Part shown: one piece after another, positions 32,124-40,235 of the stretch
Position numbering within the stretch: the stretch's first letter is position 1
Layout of the letters: each line of letters begins with the position of its first letter
From: Thermoactinospora rubra
GTDB lineage: Bacteria; Actinomycetota; Actinomycetes; Streptosporangiales; Streptosporangiaceae
Assembly (NCBI RefSeq): GCF_002093975.1
Contig: NZ_KZ084326.1
Location: forward strand, 248,001-312,000
Direction: 5' to 3'
Length of the DNA stretch: 64,000 bases
Position numbers and translations under genes: made by a program
The notes under the pieces: model-generated
Told to the model about the DNA's origin: nothing
Seen by the model: the letters and a program-made list of their open reading frames with translations, nothing else
The model's database searches: none

Positions 32124-32150
32124 AGGCGTCGGCCTGCGGGCCGGGGAGGG

Positions 32151-33839
32151 TCAGCGGCGGCGGGTGCCGTTGCCGCGGGGGCGGCGGCGCTGCTGCTGCC
32201 GCTCCGTCGCCGCCGAAGGCGCGATCTCGTCCTCGTCCGTCGCCAGGTCGGGCGACTTGAAGATGACCTGGAACGGGCTGGCCGGGATGATCCGCTCGGG
32301 CTCGCGGCGCACCGGCTCCTGCACCGGCTCCTGAATCGGCACAGCGGCGAGCTCCTCGACGGAGACCAGTTCGGGTGTCTGGTCCATGGACTCGACCTCC
32401 GGCTCGGCGGACACGGACTCCTCTGGCTGCCTCGGCTCCTCTGCCTGCGTTGGCTCCTCTGGCGACGGGGCCGTCACCAGGCCGCCACGGGTACGGCGGC
32501 GCTGGCGGGGAGCGCGGGCCGGGCGGTCGCGCTCCTCCCGGCGGCCGCGGGAGCGCGACCGCCCGGTCTCGCCGAGGTCTTCGATCTCCTCGGCCGCCAG
32601 CCCGGCGCGCCTGCGGGCCTCACGCGGGAGCACGCCCTTGGTGCCCTCGGGGATGCCCAGCGACGAGTAGACGTGCGGCGAGGTGGAGTAGGTCTCCTCC
32701 GGCTCGGCGAACTCCAGGCCGAGCATCTGGTTGATCATCTTCCACCGGGTCAGCTCCTCCCACTCGACGAAGGTGACCGCGATGCCGGTGCGGCCCGCGC
32801 GGCCGGTGCGGCCGATGCGGTGCACGTAGGTCTTCTCGTCGTTGGGGCAGTCGTAGTTGACCACGTGGGTGACGTCGTCGATGTCGATGCCGCGCGCGGC
32901 CACGTCGGTGGCCACAAGCACGTCGATCTTGCCGTTGCGGAAGGCCCGCAGAGCCTGCTCGCGCTGCCCCTGGCCGAGGTCGCCGTGGACGGCGGCCACG
33001 GCGAAGCCGCGGGTGTCGAGCTGCTCGGCGACCATGTCGCAGGCGCGCTTGGTCTCGCAGAACACCATCGTGAGCCCGCGGCCCTCGGCCTGCAGGACCC
33101 GCGCCAGCAGCTCGATCTTGTCCATGCGGTGCGTCCGCCAGACGAACTGGCGCACCTGCGGGGTGGCCTCGCCCTCGCCGGCGTCGTGCTCGGCGCGGAC
33201 GTGGGTGGGCCGGTTGAGGTAGCGGCGCGACAGCGCGACGATCTCGCCCGGCATGGTGGCCGAGAACAGCATCGTCTGCCGCTCCTCGGGCACGAGCTTG
33301 AAGATCCGCTCGATGTCGGGCAGGAAGCCCAGGTCGAGCATGCGGTCGGCCTCGTCCAGCACCAGCGTGGTGACCTGCGAGAGGTCCAGGTGCTTCTGCT
33401 TGACCAGGTCCAGGAGGCGCCCCGGGGTGCCGACGACCACGTCGACGCCGGTCTTGAGCGCCTCGATCTGCGGCTCGTAGGCGCGCCCGCCGTACACGGT
33501 CAGGACACGGGAGCCGAGCTTGCCGGCCGCGGTGACCAGGTCCTCCGAGACCTGGATGGCCAGCTCGCGGGTGGGCACGATCACCAGACCGCGCGGCTTC
33601 TTGCGGTTCTTGCGCGGCTTGCCGATGCTCTGCAGCATCGCGATGCCGAACGCGTAGGTCTTGCCCGTCCCGGTGCGCGCCTGGCCGATCACGTCCTGGC
33701 CGCTCAGGGCGAGCGGGAGTGCCATCTCCTGGATGGGAAACGGCGTGGTGATGCCCTCGGTCTCGAGGGCATCGGCGATCTCCGGAATGACTCCGAGCTC
33801 ACGGAAGGTCGTCAGTGTGGCCTGCCTCAGTCTCACCAT
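32151..33839 (-). CDS. DEAD-box RNA helicase (RhlE-like)
   Basis: This 562-residue protein is read from ATG 33839, 10 bp after GGAGG. The Q-motif region is followed by motif I ARTGTGKT, Ia PTRELAIQV, II DEAD (LVLDEADRML), III SAT, IV-VI (MVFCETKRAC, ATDVAARGIDID, HRIGRTGRAG). The C-terminal ~170 residues are low-complexity: an Arg-rich stretch (RSRSRGRREERDRPARAPRQRRRTRGG), then acidic/Pro-rich, then a basic end. It should unwind RNA duplexes in decay or ribosome assembly. Orthologous context: Rv3211 next to the ferritin-like gene Rv3210c, as here. Confidence 0.94.
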   Translation of the reverse strand: MVRLRQATLTTFRELGVIPEIADALETEGITTPFPIQEMALPLALSGQDVIGQARTGTGKTYAFGIAMLQSIGKPRKNRKKPRGLVIVPTRELAIQVSEDLVTAAGKLGSRVLTVYGGRAYEPQIEALKTGVDVVVGTPGRLLDLVKQKHLDLSQVTTLVLDEADRMLDLGFLPDIERIFKLVPEERQTMLFSATMPGEIVALSRRYLNRPTHVRAEHDAGEGEATPQVRQFVWRTHRMDKIELLARVLQAEGRGLTMVFCETKRACDMVAEQLDTRGFAVAAVHGDLGQGQREQALRAFRNGKIDVLVATDVAARGIDIDDVTHVVNYDCPNDEKTYVHRIGRTGRAGRTGIAVTFVEWEELTRWKMINQMLGLEFAEPEETYSTSPHVYSSLGIPEGTKGVLPREARRRAGLAAEEIEDLGETGRSRSRGRREERDRPARAPRQRRRTRGGLVTAPSPEEPTQAEEPRQPEESVSAEPEVESMDQTPELVSVEELAAVPIQEPVQEPVRREPERIIPASPFQVIFKSPDLATDEDEIAPSAATERQQQRRRPRGNGTRRR

Positions 33840-34007
33840 GAAGACTGGGCCTCCGGGACAGGGGTCCGCGCGGAGGGGCCAGTCCTCTCCATTCGTCAGC
33901 GACCGCTGACCCAGATGTGGGGGCAATCGGGAGAGAATCCCCCGGATTCACATAGTGCGGTCGCACTTTCACAGAGCAGTGTACTCGATAGCACAACGCT
34001 GGCCGAG

Positions 34008-34700
34008 ATGGCAGATGTTCCCGCGAAGTACGCTGCGTTCATGGCAGATTCTGATGCGCCTTCCCCCGGCGCGAGCTCCGGCGTGGTCGACCTGCTGGGC
34101 GCCCTGGCCTACGCCGAGCTGACGGCGTTCCTGCGGATGGCGGAGGACGCGGCGCATCTCGCGCCGACGGTGACGGACCGGGCCCAGCTGGGCGAGCTGG
34201 CCGTGACGGAGTACGGCCACTTCCGCCTGCTGCGCGACCGGCTGACCGAGCTGGGGGCCGATCCGGAGCGCGCGATGGCGCCCTTCTGCGGGGCCTTCGA
34301 CGCCTGGCACGAGCTGACCAGGCCGGGCGACTGGCTCGCGGCGCTGGTCAAGGCGTACGTGGGGCTGGGCATCGCCCTGGACTTCTACCGCGAGGCCGCC
34401 AAGCGGCTGGACCCCTCCCTCTCGCCGCTGGTGGAGGAGGTGCTGGCCGACGAGCCGCGTTCGGAGTTCGTCGTCGAGCGGGTGCGCGCCGCCCTGGCGG
34501 AGGATCCCGCGCAGAGCGGGCGGCTGGCGCTGTGGGCCAGGCGCCTGGTGGGCGAGGCGCTCAGCCAGGCCCAGCAGGTGGCCGCCGCCCGGCCCGAGCT
34601 GGCCCGGCTGCTGTCGGACGCCGACCAGGCCGACGTCTCGCGCCTGTTCGCCCAGCTGACCGAGGAGCACAACAAGCGCATGGCCGCGCTCGGCCTGTGA
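34008..34700 (+). CDS. Ferritin-like (MiaE-type fold) protein
   Basis: This 230-residue helical protein resembles the actinobacterial ferritin-like family (Rv3210c type). The di-iron-type E and E-x2-H residues are present in LAYAELTAFLRMAEDAAHL and AVTEYGHFRLLRDRL; a further helix carries DEPRSEFVVERV. A binding site for two metals is plausible. No substrate is known. Start ATG 34008; ATG 34041 is an alternative. It is divergent from the helicase gene and converges on DUF3107 across a strong hairpin. Confidence 0.8.
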   Translation: MADVPAKYAAFMADSDAPSPGASSGVVDLLGALAYAELTAFLRMAEDAAHLAPTVTDRAQLGELAVTEYGHFRLLRDRLTELGADPERAMAPFCGAFDAWHELTRPGDWLAALVKAYVGLGIALDFYREAAKRLDPSLSPLVEEVLADEPRSEFVVERVRAALAEDPAQSGRLALWARRLVGEALSQAQQVAAARPELARLLSDADQADVSRLFAQLTEEHNKRMAALGL

Positions 34701-34708
34701 CCGGCATG

Positions 34709-34739
34709 CCGAGGGGTACGGCCGGGCCGTACCCCTCGG
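34709..34739. terminator. Bidirectional hairpin between converging genes
   Basis: A 13-bp perfect stem (34709-34721 with 34727-34739, CCGAGGGGTACGG) and a 5-nt loop lie between the ferritin-like gene and the converging DUF3107 gene. A short A-run on the top strand follows. It probably serves both directions. Confidence 0.75.
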
Positions 34740-34749
34740 GCCGGAAAAC

Positions 34750-34980
34750 CTAAAGCGTGCCGCCGAATCCCACCGGCCTGGCCTCGTCCTCGCCGATCTC
34801 GACGAAGCCGAGCGCCGCCACCGGCACGATGATGCGCCTGCCCTTGACGTCGGTGATGGCCCAGAAACCGCGATCGGCGGTCAGCGCCTGCTTGATCTCC
34901 TCTTCGAGCTGCTCGGCCGAGAGGTCGGTTTCCACCACGAGCTCACGGTGCACCGACCGTACGCCGATCTTGACTTCCAT
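34750..34980 (-). CDS. DUF3107 protein
   Basis: This 76-residue protein starts MEVKIGVRSVHRELVVETD and has the FWAITDVKGRRIIVPVAALGFVEIG core of DUF3107 (TB9.4/Rv3208A type). It has normal length. It lies just downstream of a TetR gene, as in M. tuberculosis. Function unknown. Confidence 0.9.
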   Translation of the reverse strand: MEVKIGVRSVHRELVVETDLSAEQLEEEIKQALTADRGFWAITDVKGRRIIVPVAALGFVEIGEDEARPVGFGGTL

Positions 34981-35066
34981 CGCGCTCCCTCACGTCCCGT
35001 GTTCCACACCCCATCGTGACCTGCGGCGACCGGCTCGGGACCGGGTGATCGCGGCAAGCGAACGGA

Positions 35067-35687
35067 TTAAGCCGTACGCGGAAAGCCGCTGATGCCGCGC
35101 CAGGCCAGCCTGGCCATGAGCTGCTCGGCCGCGTCCTTGGGGATGGAGCCGTGCGTGGTGACCCAATAGCGTGCGCTGACCTCTGCCATGCCGACGAGCC
35201 CGACGGCCAGCAGGTGCGCCTCCTCGCTGGAGCATCCGGTGTCGTCCTGGATGACGGCGCTGATCAGCTCGGCGCACTCGCGCAGGGACCGCTCCACCCG
35301 CTGCCGCACGGGGGCGACGTTGCGCAGGTCGGACTCGAAGACCAGGCGGAACGCCTCACCCTGCCCGGAGACGAAGTCGAAGAAGGCGCCGAAGGTGGCC
35401 TGCACGCGCAGCTTGTTCTCCTGCGTCGAGGCCAGCGCGTCCCTGATGCGGCTGACCATGTCGTCGACGTGGAGGTCGAGCAGCGCCAGGTACAGCTCCA
35501 GCTTGCCGGGAAAGTGCTGGTACAGCACCGGCTTGCTGACCCCGGCCCGGTCGGCGATCTCGTCCATGGCCGCGGCGTGGTAGCCGTTCTCGACGAAGAC
35601 CTCCTGGGCGGCGCTGAGCAGCTGACGCCGGCGGGCGAGTCGGGGCAGCCGCGTGCCCCGGGGCTTGGCATCCGGGGTAGCCGTCAT
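35067..35687 (-). CDS. TetR/AcrR-family regulator (Rv3208-like)
   Basis: This 206-residue protein has an N-terminal helix-turn-helix (AAMDEIADRAGVSKPVLYQHFPGKLELYLALL) and a C-terminal ligand-binding domain (FRLVFESDLRNVAPVRQRVERSL). The recognition helix is typical of the Rv3208 group. It probably regulates itself and the DUF3107 gene downstream, but no palindromic operator was found in the spacer. ATG 35687 follows GGAGACC. Confidence 0.92.
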   Translation of the reverse strand: MTATPDAKPRGTRLPRLARRRQLLSAAQEVFVENGYHAAAMDEIADRAGVSKPVLYQHFPGKLELYLALLDLHVDDMVSRIRDALASTQENKLRVQATFGAFFDFVSGQGEAFRLVFESDLRNVAPVRQRVERSLRECAELISAVIQDDTGCSSEEAHLLAVGLVGMAEVSARYWVTTHGSIPKDAAEQLMARLAWRGISGFPRTA

Positions 35688-35760
35688 GCGGTCTCCTTCG
35701 TCGCGGACTCCGAGTGGGGGGGTCGAGTTCGTTCGGACATCCTACGTGTGGGCTAGCACC

Positions 35761-35973
35761 TCATCGGTAGTCTTCGTCGTCGAGGTCCACAATGCGCTCC
35801 TGGTCGGCCATGTCCGCGGGATCCACATCGAGCGGCAGCTCGCGGCGGAACGTCCGGTCGGCCTCCTCACGCAACTGACGCTGCTGCTCGGCGGCGTCCG
35901 CCTCGGGCGCCTCGATGGGCAGCTCGGCCTCGTCGAAAGGGCGCTCGTCCCCACGTACGTCCATCTCCGACAT
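35761..35973 (-). CDS. Small acidic hypothetical protein
   Basis: This 70-residue, strongly acidic, cysteine-free protein (MSEMDVRGDERPFDEAELP ... VDLDDEDYR) starts at ATG 35973, about 9 bp after an AGAGGGG site. Its amino-acid use fits a disordered, DUF5709-like or similar actinobacterial protein; the family is not recognised. It lies just beyond the LigD-type genes. Confidence 0.55.
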   Translation of the reverse strand: MSEMDVRGDERPFDEAELPIEAPEADAAEQQRQLREEADRTFRRELPLDVDPADMADQERIVDLDDEDYR

Positions 35974-36006
35974 GTTTGGTCCCCTCTGGTCGTGGACGGT
36001 TCCACA

Positions 36007-36882
36007 TTACGCCCGGCCGAACAGATCCCCGTGCTCCTCCACTCGCTCCAGCACGTCCGCGGCGGTGAAGACCAGGTCCTCGGGCCGCTCGCAGCCCTCG
36101 ACCTCCTCCCACAGCAGGGGCGTGGAGACGGTGGGCCGCTGCCTGGCACGCAGAGAGTATGGCGCCACGGTGGTCTTGGCCGGGTTGTTCTGGCTCCAGT
36201 CGATGAACACCTTGCCAGGTCTGGCCGATCGCGTCATCACGCTGACGATCCGGTCACGGTGCTCTTTCTCCAGCAACCTTGCCAGCTCCTTGGCGTACGT
36301 GGCCGCATCTGCGCGGCCGTCCCAGCCGGCGTACAGTTGCATGCCCTTGCTGCCGCTGGTCTTGGGCCTGGCCGTCAGCCCCTCGGCCTTGAGGACGTCC
36401 CGCAGGATCAGGGCCACCTCGCAGCACTCCACGATCGTCGCCGGAGGGCCGGGGTCGAGGTCGAACACGAGCGTGTCGGGGTCCTGGGCACGGCCCCTCC
36501 CGTCGACGCGCCACATCGGGACGTGCAGCTCCAGCGCCGCCAGGTTGGCGTAGTACACCAGCCCGGGCAGGTTCTCGACGATGGGGGAGTCGATCGTCTC
36601 GCGGTCCTTGGTGCTGCCGGGGACCGGGATCGTCACCGTCCTGATCCACTCGGGGGTGCGCGAGGGGGCGTTCTTCTCGAAGAAGAAGGGGCCCTCCACG
36701 CCGTTGGGGTAGCGCTTGACGGTCAGCGGCCGGCCCTCGATGTAGGGGAGCAGCACGGGGGCGATCCGGCTGTAGTAGTCGATCACCTCGGCCTTGGTGA
36801 AGCCGGCCTCGGGGTAGAGCACCTTGTCCAGGTTGCTCAGCATCAGCTCCCGGCCGTCGACCTGGACAGGCACTCTGCTCAT
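36007..36882 (-). CDS. LigD-type NHEJ polymerase/primase domain protein
   Basis: This 291-residue archaeo-eukaryotic-primase-fold protein matches the LigD polymerase domain. Hallmarks are LSNLDKVLYPEAGFTKAEVIDYY, the catalytic D-x-D in LVFDLDPGP, SGSKGMQLYAGW, and KVFIDWSQNNPAKTTVAPYSLR. It adds nucleotides or ribonucleotides at broken DNA ends. ATG 36882 overlaps the ligase stop by 4 bp (ATGA at 36879-36882), so ligase and polymerase, usually one polypeptide, are separate but coupled. Confidence 0.93.
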   Translation of the reverse strand: MSRVPVQVDGRELMLSNLDKVLYPEAGFTKAEVIDYYSRIAPVLLPYIEGRPLTVKRYPNGVEGPFFFEKNAPSRTPEWIRTVTIPVPGSTKDRETIDSPIVENLPGLVYYANLAALELHVPMWRVDGRGRAQDPDTLVFDLDPGPPATIVECCEVALILRDVLKAEGLTARPKTSGSKGMQLYAGWDGRADAATYAKELARLLEKEHRDRIVSVMTRSARPGKVFIDWSQNNPAKTTVAPYSLRARQRPTVSTPLLWEEVEGCERPEDLVFTAADVLERVEEHGDLFGRA

Positions 36883-37808
36883 AGCGTCACCTCGGCGGGG
36901 AGCTTGTCGGGGCGCAGGCCGCGCCACACGGGGTGTCTCAGCTTGAGATCGGCGGTCCACATCGTGTAGGCCACCTCCCCCACGAGCTCGGGTCTAACCC
37001 ACCGGTTGCGCCACGGCACCTCGTTGCGGAAGGGGCTGCGCCGGATCTCCAGCGGCCTGAGCAGCTCGTGGAGCTCGTCGAGCAGCGCGTCGGTGAAGCC
37101 CGTGCCGACGTGCCCGACGTAGGTCAGGCCCTGGCCGGTGAACACGCCCATGACCAGGGACCCGACGCCGCCGGCACGCCGTCCCTTGCCCGGCTTCCAG
37201 CCGCCGACCACGACCTCCCTCGTGGTGAGGTTCTTGACCTTGACCCACCAGGGGGAGCGGGTGCCCGGCCGGTACGGCGAGTCCAGCCGCTTGGCGACCA
37301 CGCCCTCCAGCCCTTGCGCGTGGGTGGCGCCGAGCAGGTCCGTGGTGCCCGGGAAGTACGGCGGAGCCCCGATGTCGAGCTCGTCCAGGAGGGTGCGGCG
37401 GTCGCGGTACGGCAGGTCGAACAGCGGGGTGCCGTTGAGGTAGAGCAGGTCGAAGGGCAGGTAGGTGACGGGGTACAGGCGCAGCATGGCCGGCTCGGGA
37501 TCGGTCAGGTGCATGCGGTGCTGGAGGCGCTTGAAGCTGGGGCGGCCGTGCCGGTCGAAGGAGACCACTTCGCCGTCGATGACTGCGTTCCTCAACCCGA
37601 GGTTTCGCAACCCGAACCCAGAAATTTCGGGATAACGGCGGGTGTAGTCGGCGCCGTGCCGCCCCGTCACCCGGAACCCCCCGTCCACGTGGATGATCGC
37701 GCGGATGCCGTCCCACTTGACCTCCAGCCCGTACAGCTCGGGACGCTCGGGCAGCTCACCAGGCATGGCGAGCATCGGCTCCACAGGAAACGGCATTGGA
37801 TCGCCCAT
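36879..37808 (-). CDS. ATP-dependent DNA ligase (LigD ligase domain)
   Basis: This 309-residue protein has the lysine nucleotidyl-transfer motif EVKWDGIRA (K31), motif III/IIIa (DLLYLNGTPLFDLPYRDRR), motif IV (EGVVAKRLDSPY) and motif V (WWVKVKNLTTREVVVGG), followed by an OB fold (VMGVFTGQGLTYVGHVGTG). It seals breaks in non-homologous end joining with the separate polymerase and Ku. Start ATG 37808 lies only 51 bp from the divergent ku start; both promoters must share this gap. Confidence 0.95.
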   Translation of the reverse strand: MGDPMPFPVEPMLAMPGELPERPELYGLEVKWDGIRAIIHVDGGFRVTGRHGADYTRRYPEISGFGLRNLGLRNAVIDGEVVSFDRHGRPSFKRLQHRMHLTDPEPAMLRLYPVTYLPFDLLYLNGTPLFDLPYRDRRTLLDELDIGAPPYFPGTTDLLGATHAQGLEGVVAKRLDSPYRPGTRSPWWVKVKNLTTREVVVGGWKPGKGRRAGGVGSLVMGVFTGQGLTYVGHVGTGFTDALLDELHELLRPLEIRRSPFRNEVPWRNRWVRPELVGEVAYTMWTADLKLRHPVWRGLRPDKLPAEVTL

Positions 37809-37859
37809 GTACGGGTATGTGCCCTCAAGGCGAGCCGGATAGTGACGAAGGGGTGCTCC

Positions 37860-38702
37860 ATGCGCAGCATCTGGAAGGGTGCGATCTCCTTCGGCCTGGT
37901 CACGATCCCGGTGAAGCTGTACTCCGCGACCGAGCAGAAGGACGTCACCTTCCACCAGGTGCACCGCGAGGACGGCGGCAGGATCCGCTACAAGCGGGTG
38001 TGCACCAAGTGCGGGGAGGAGGTGCCCTACGCCGACATCGCCAAGGGGTACGAGCTGGCCACCGGGGAGATCGTCGTGCTCACCGACGAGGACTTCGAGG
38101 ACTTGCCCCTGTCCACCTCGCGCCGGATCGACGTGCTGCAGTTCACCGCGGCCGACCAGATCGACCCGATCTACTTCGCCAAGTCCTACTACCTCGAGCC
38201 GGACGCCGAGGGGGCCAAGCCGTACGTGCTGCTGCGCAACGCCCTGGAGAGCTCGGGGCAGGTCGCGGTGGTGAAGGTCGCCCTGCGGCAGCGGGAGTCG
38301 CTGGCCACGCTGCGGGTGCGCGACGGCGTCTTCGTGCTGGAGACGATGCTGTGGCCCGACGAGATCCGCCGGCCGGACTTCGAGTTCCTGGACGAGGACG
38401 TCGAGGTGCGGGCGCAGGAGCTCAGGATGGCCGAGTCGCTCATCGCCACGATGGAGGCCGACTTCGACCCGGAGGAGTACCACGACGCCTACCGCGAGGC
38501 GCTCCAGGAGGTCATCGAGGCCAAGGTGGCCGGCAAGGAGGTCGTGGCGTCTCCGGAGGTCGAGGAGGCGGGGCCCGCGGTGGACCTGATGGCCGCGTTG
38601 CGCGCGAGCGTCGAGGCGGCGAAGAGGGAACGCGGCGCGGCGGCGAAAACGAAGAAGGAAGAAAAGGCCGAGTCCAAGAAGAGGGCCCGCAAAACCGCTT
38701 GA
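37860..38702 (+). CDS. ku: Non-homologous end-joining protein Ku
   Basis: This 280-residue bacterial Ku homodimer subunit begins MRSIWKGAISFGLVTIPVKLYSATE. The ring-forming core follows, and the C-terminus is Lys/Arg-rich (KTKKEEKAESKKRARKTA), the mode of extended DNA binding in actinobacteria. It binds double-strand ends and recruits LigD. It is divergent from the ligase and polymerase genes. A perfect-stem terminator follows the stop. Confidence 0.96.
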   Translation: MRSIWKGAISFGLVTIPVKLYSATEQKDVTFHQVHREDGGRIRYKRVCTKCGEEVPYADIAKGYELATGEIVVLTDEDFEDLPLSTSRRIDVLQFTAADQIDPIYFAKSYYLEPDAEGAKPYVLLRNALESSGQVAVVKVALRQRESLATLRVRDGVFVLETMLWPDEIRRPDFEFLDEDVEVRAQELRMAESLIATMEADFDPEEYHDAYREALQEVIEAKVAGKEVVASPEVEEAGPAVDLMAALRASVEAAKRERGAAAKTKKEEKAESKKRARKTA

Positions 38703-38715
38703 AACATTCACCGCG

Positions 38716-38748
38716 AAAGCCCGGAGGGAAAAGCGCCCTCCGGGCTTT
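38716..38748 (+). terminator. Rho-independent terminator after ku
   Basis: A 13-bp perfect stem (38716-38728 with 38736-38748, AAAGCCCGGAGGG) and a 7-nt loop (AAAAGCG) end in TTTCT. It lies 14 bp after the ku stop. The following 250 bp to the next start show no gene. Confidence 0.9.
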
Positions 38749-39000
38749 CTCATGACGGGCCACGGTAAGCGGCAAAAGAGGGCCAGGGGCTCCTCAAGAA
38801 ATCGTCACGAACGGACCACCTCGTCCGACGTGCCGAGAGACGCCTTATGCGCGCCCCGGACATCGAGGGCAATTGACAATTCTTCACCGATTCTTTCCAG
38901 GCACGGGAAATGCGTCGTCGGTGTGCCGCTCTGGAACAGTTCGTGGCGAGTGCCATCATCATGGTGATCTCTCGTCGTCCATTCTCGGAAGGAACGAAGG

Positions 39001-39591
39001 ATGTCGAAGCTAGCTCTAGGCGGTTCTCTCTCCGTGGTCGTGGCCGCCAGCCTGACCATGGCGGTGAGCCCGGTCAGACCCGCAGAAGCCCAGCCTCCTC
39101 GGTGCAATCCGCACATCTTCTTCAAACACCACAAGCTCTCGCCGCGGAATTTCTACGTGCCGCGTACCCGCTTCATCGACGGCCCGGGCGGCTCGATGAC
39201 GGTCTCCGTCACCAGGGAGCACGAAGTGCTCGCGTACCTCGAAACCTTGAAAGTGCGCTCGCTGGAGAAGTCGCTGCAGCTCACCAAGGACGACGTGGTC
39301 AAGACGCTGGTCCAGAGCCTGTCCAAGTCGGGGCTCCCGCACCTCGAAGAGCGGCACATGGTCTTCACCGGCCACGAGTACTCCCGCGAGATCAGCAAGG
39401 GCATGTACGGCAACATGTGGTACCGGGTGCTCGGCTACCGCATCGGCTGGTCGGCCTGGCGGGTCCTCGGCACATGCAAGCTCGTCCCGGTCGGGCGGGG
39501 CATCGCCAACGTGCCTTCCAGGGTGGAAGGCTGGCGGTACTGGGAGACCAAGCGCCCGATGTTCCGTGGGCGCGTCCTGTCGCCCAAGTGA
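39001..39591 (+). CDS. Orphan secreted protein
   Basis: This 196-residue protein begins at ATG 39001 behind GGAACGAAGG. A signal peptide (residues ~1-30, LSVVVAASLTMAVSPVRPAEA) is followed by a domain with FKHHKLSPRNFYVPRTRFIDGPG and SMTVSVTREHEV. A later amphipathic helical block (KSLQLTKDDVVKTLVQSLSK) is followed by tryptophan-rich strands (YRIGWSAWRVLGTCK, VEGWRYWETKRPM). Two cysteines could pair. No family is recognised. Lower G+C upstream (38860-39000) suggests recent acquisition. Confidence 0.75.
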   Translation: MSKLALGGSLSVVVAASLTMAVSPVRPAEAQPPRCNPHIFFKHHKLSPRNFYVPRTRFIDGPGGSMTVSVTREHEVLAYLETLKVRSLEKSLQLTKDDVVKTLVQSLSKSGLPHLEERHMVFTGHEYSREISKGMYGNMWYRVLGYRIGWSAWRVLGTCKLVPVGRGIANVPSRVEGWRYWETKRPMFRGRVLSPK

Positions 39592-39618
39592 TGCTCAGCC
39601 GGCGCCGGTGCGACGGCG

Positions 39619-40100
39619 ATGCCGTCGGCGTCGCAGACCGGAATCGTCCCCGGCGTCGGCGTTGGGAGACAGGAACAGGGACAGGTGGGGTACGGCGAGG
39701 CCGGCGGTGTGCGGGTGGCGCACGTGGTGCCCGGCCGATCGGGCCCGCCGTTGTGCCCGGCCTGTCGTCCGCCCGCCGCGCGGGCCAAGGAGTGGGTGAG
39801 CGCCCAGGCCGAGCATGTGACGCTCGGTCTGGAGCGGATCCGGCTGATGGCGCACAAGCGGCGCCGGCACGGTGATGTCGTCTGGCGCACCAGGCGCCCG
39901 TTCACCGAACGGGTGCCGTCGCCCGCGTGTGGGGGCGGGTCTCCGAACCGCTCAAGGACCATGTCGCGGTGGAGGTCGGCGATCGGCTGCGGGCGGCGGC
40001 CGCCCGCACCCGTGGTCGCGCCGACCGTCGTGGCTCCGGCTCCCATGAGACCCAGGTGAGAGCCGCCGTCAGGGTGCCGACGGCTACGGCCTTCCTGTAG
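39619..40100 (+). pseudogene. Probable frameshifted gene of unknown function
   Basis: From about 39619 or 39688 one frame has normal codon use and reads LCPACRPPAARAKEWVSAQAEHV ... RIRLMAHKRRRHGDVVW (quoted in parts), up to about 39920. The coding signal then continues in another frame from about 39930 (VSEPLKDHVAVEVGDRLRA) to TAG 40098-40100. A frameshift near 39915-39940 would join them. A competing reading on the opposite strand (ATG 40108 after GGGAAAGGG, signal-peptide-like MSHYRKAVAVGTLTAALT) also breaks after 18 codons. Which strand was the gene is not settled; the 644-bp stretch holds no intact gene. Confidence 0.4.
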
Positions 40101-40156
40101 TGGGACATCATCCCTTTCCCCGGCGGTCTGCCGGCCATTTCAGGCGCCACAAGCCG

Positions 40157-40197
40157 GACATAAATAGATATAAGCGGTGTATGCATTTATTTATGTC
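40157..40197. promoter_or_regulatory. AT-rich inverted repeat upstream of hydrolase gene
   Basis: GACATAAATA (40157-40166) and TATTTATGTC (40188-40197) form a perfect 10-bp inverted repeat with a 21-bp centre. It lies in the most AT-rich stretch of the window and ends 38 bp before the hydrolase ATG. It could be an operator or an integration scar. Confidence 0.5.
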
Positions 40198-40235
40198 TAA
40201 CTTATGCAAAAAGGCGCGTGAGCTATCTTGGGGGC

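Noticed and set aside
36879..38753. Possible 624-residue N-terminally extended ligase
   Set aside because: The N-terminal part is antisense to ku and has shadow composition; the ligase starts at ATG 37808.
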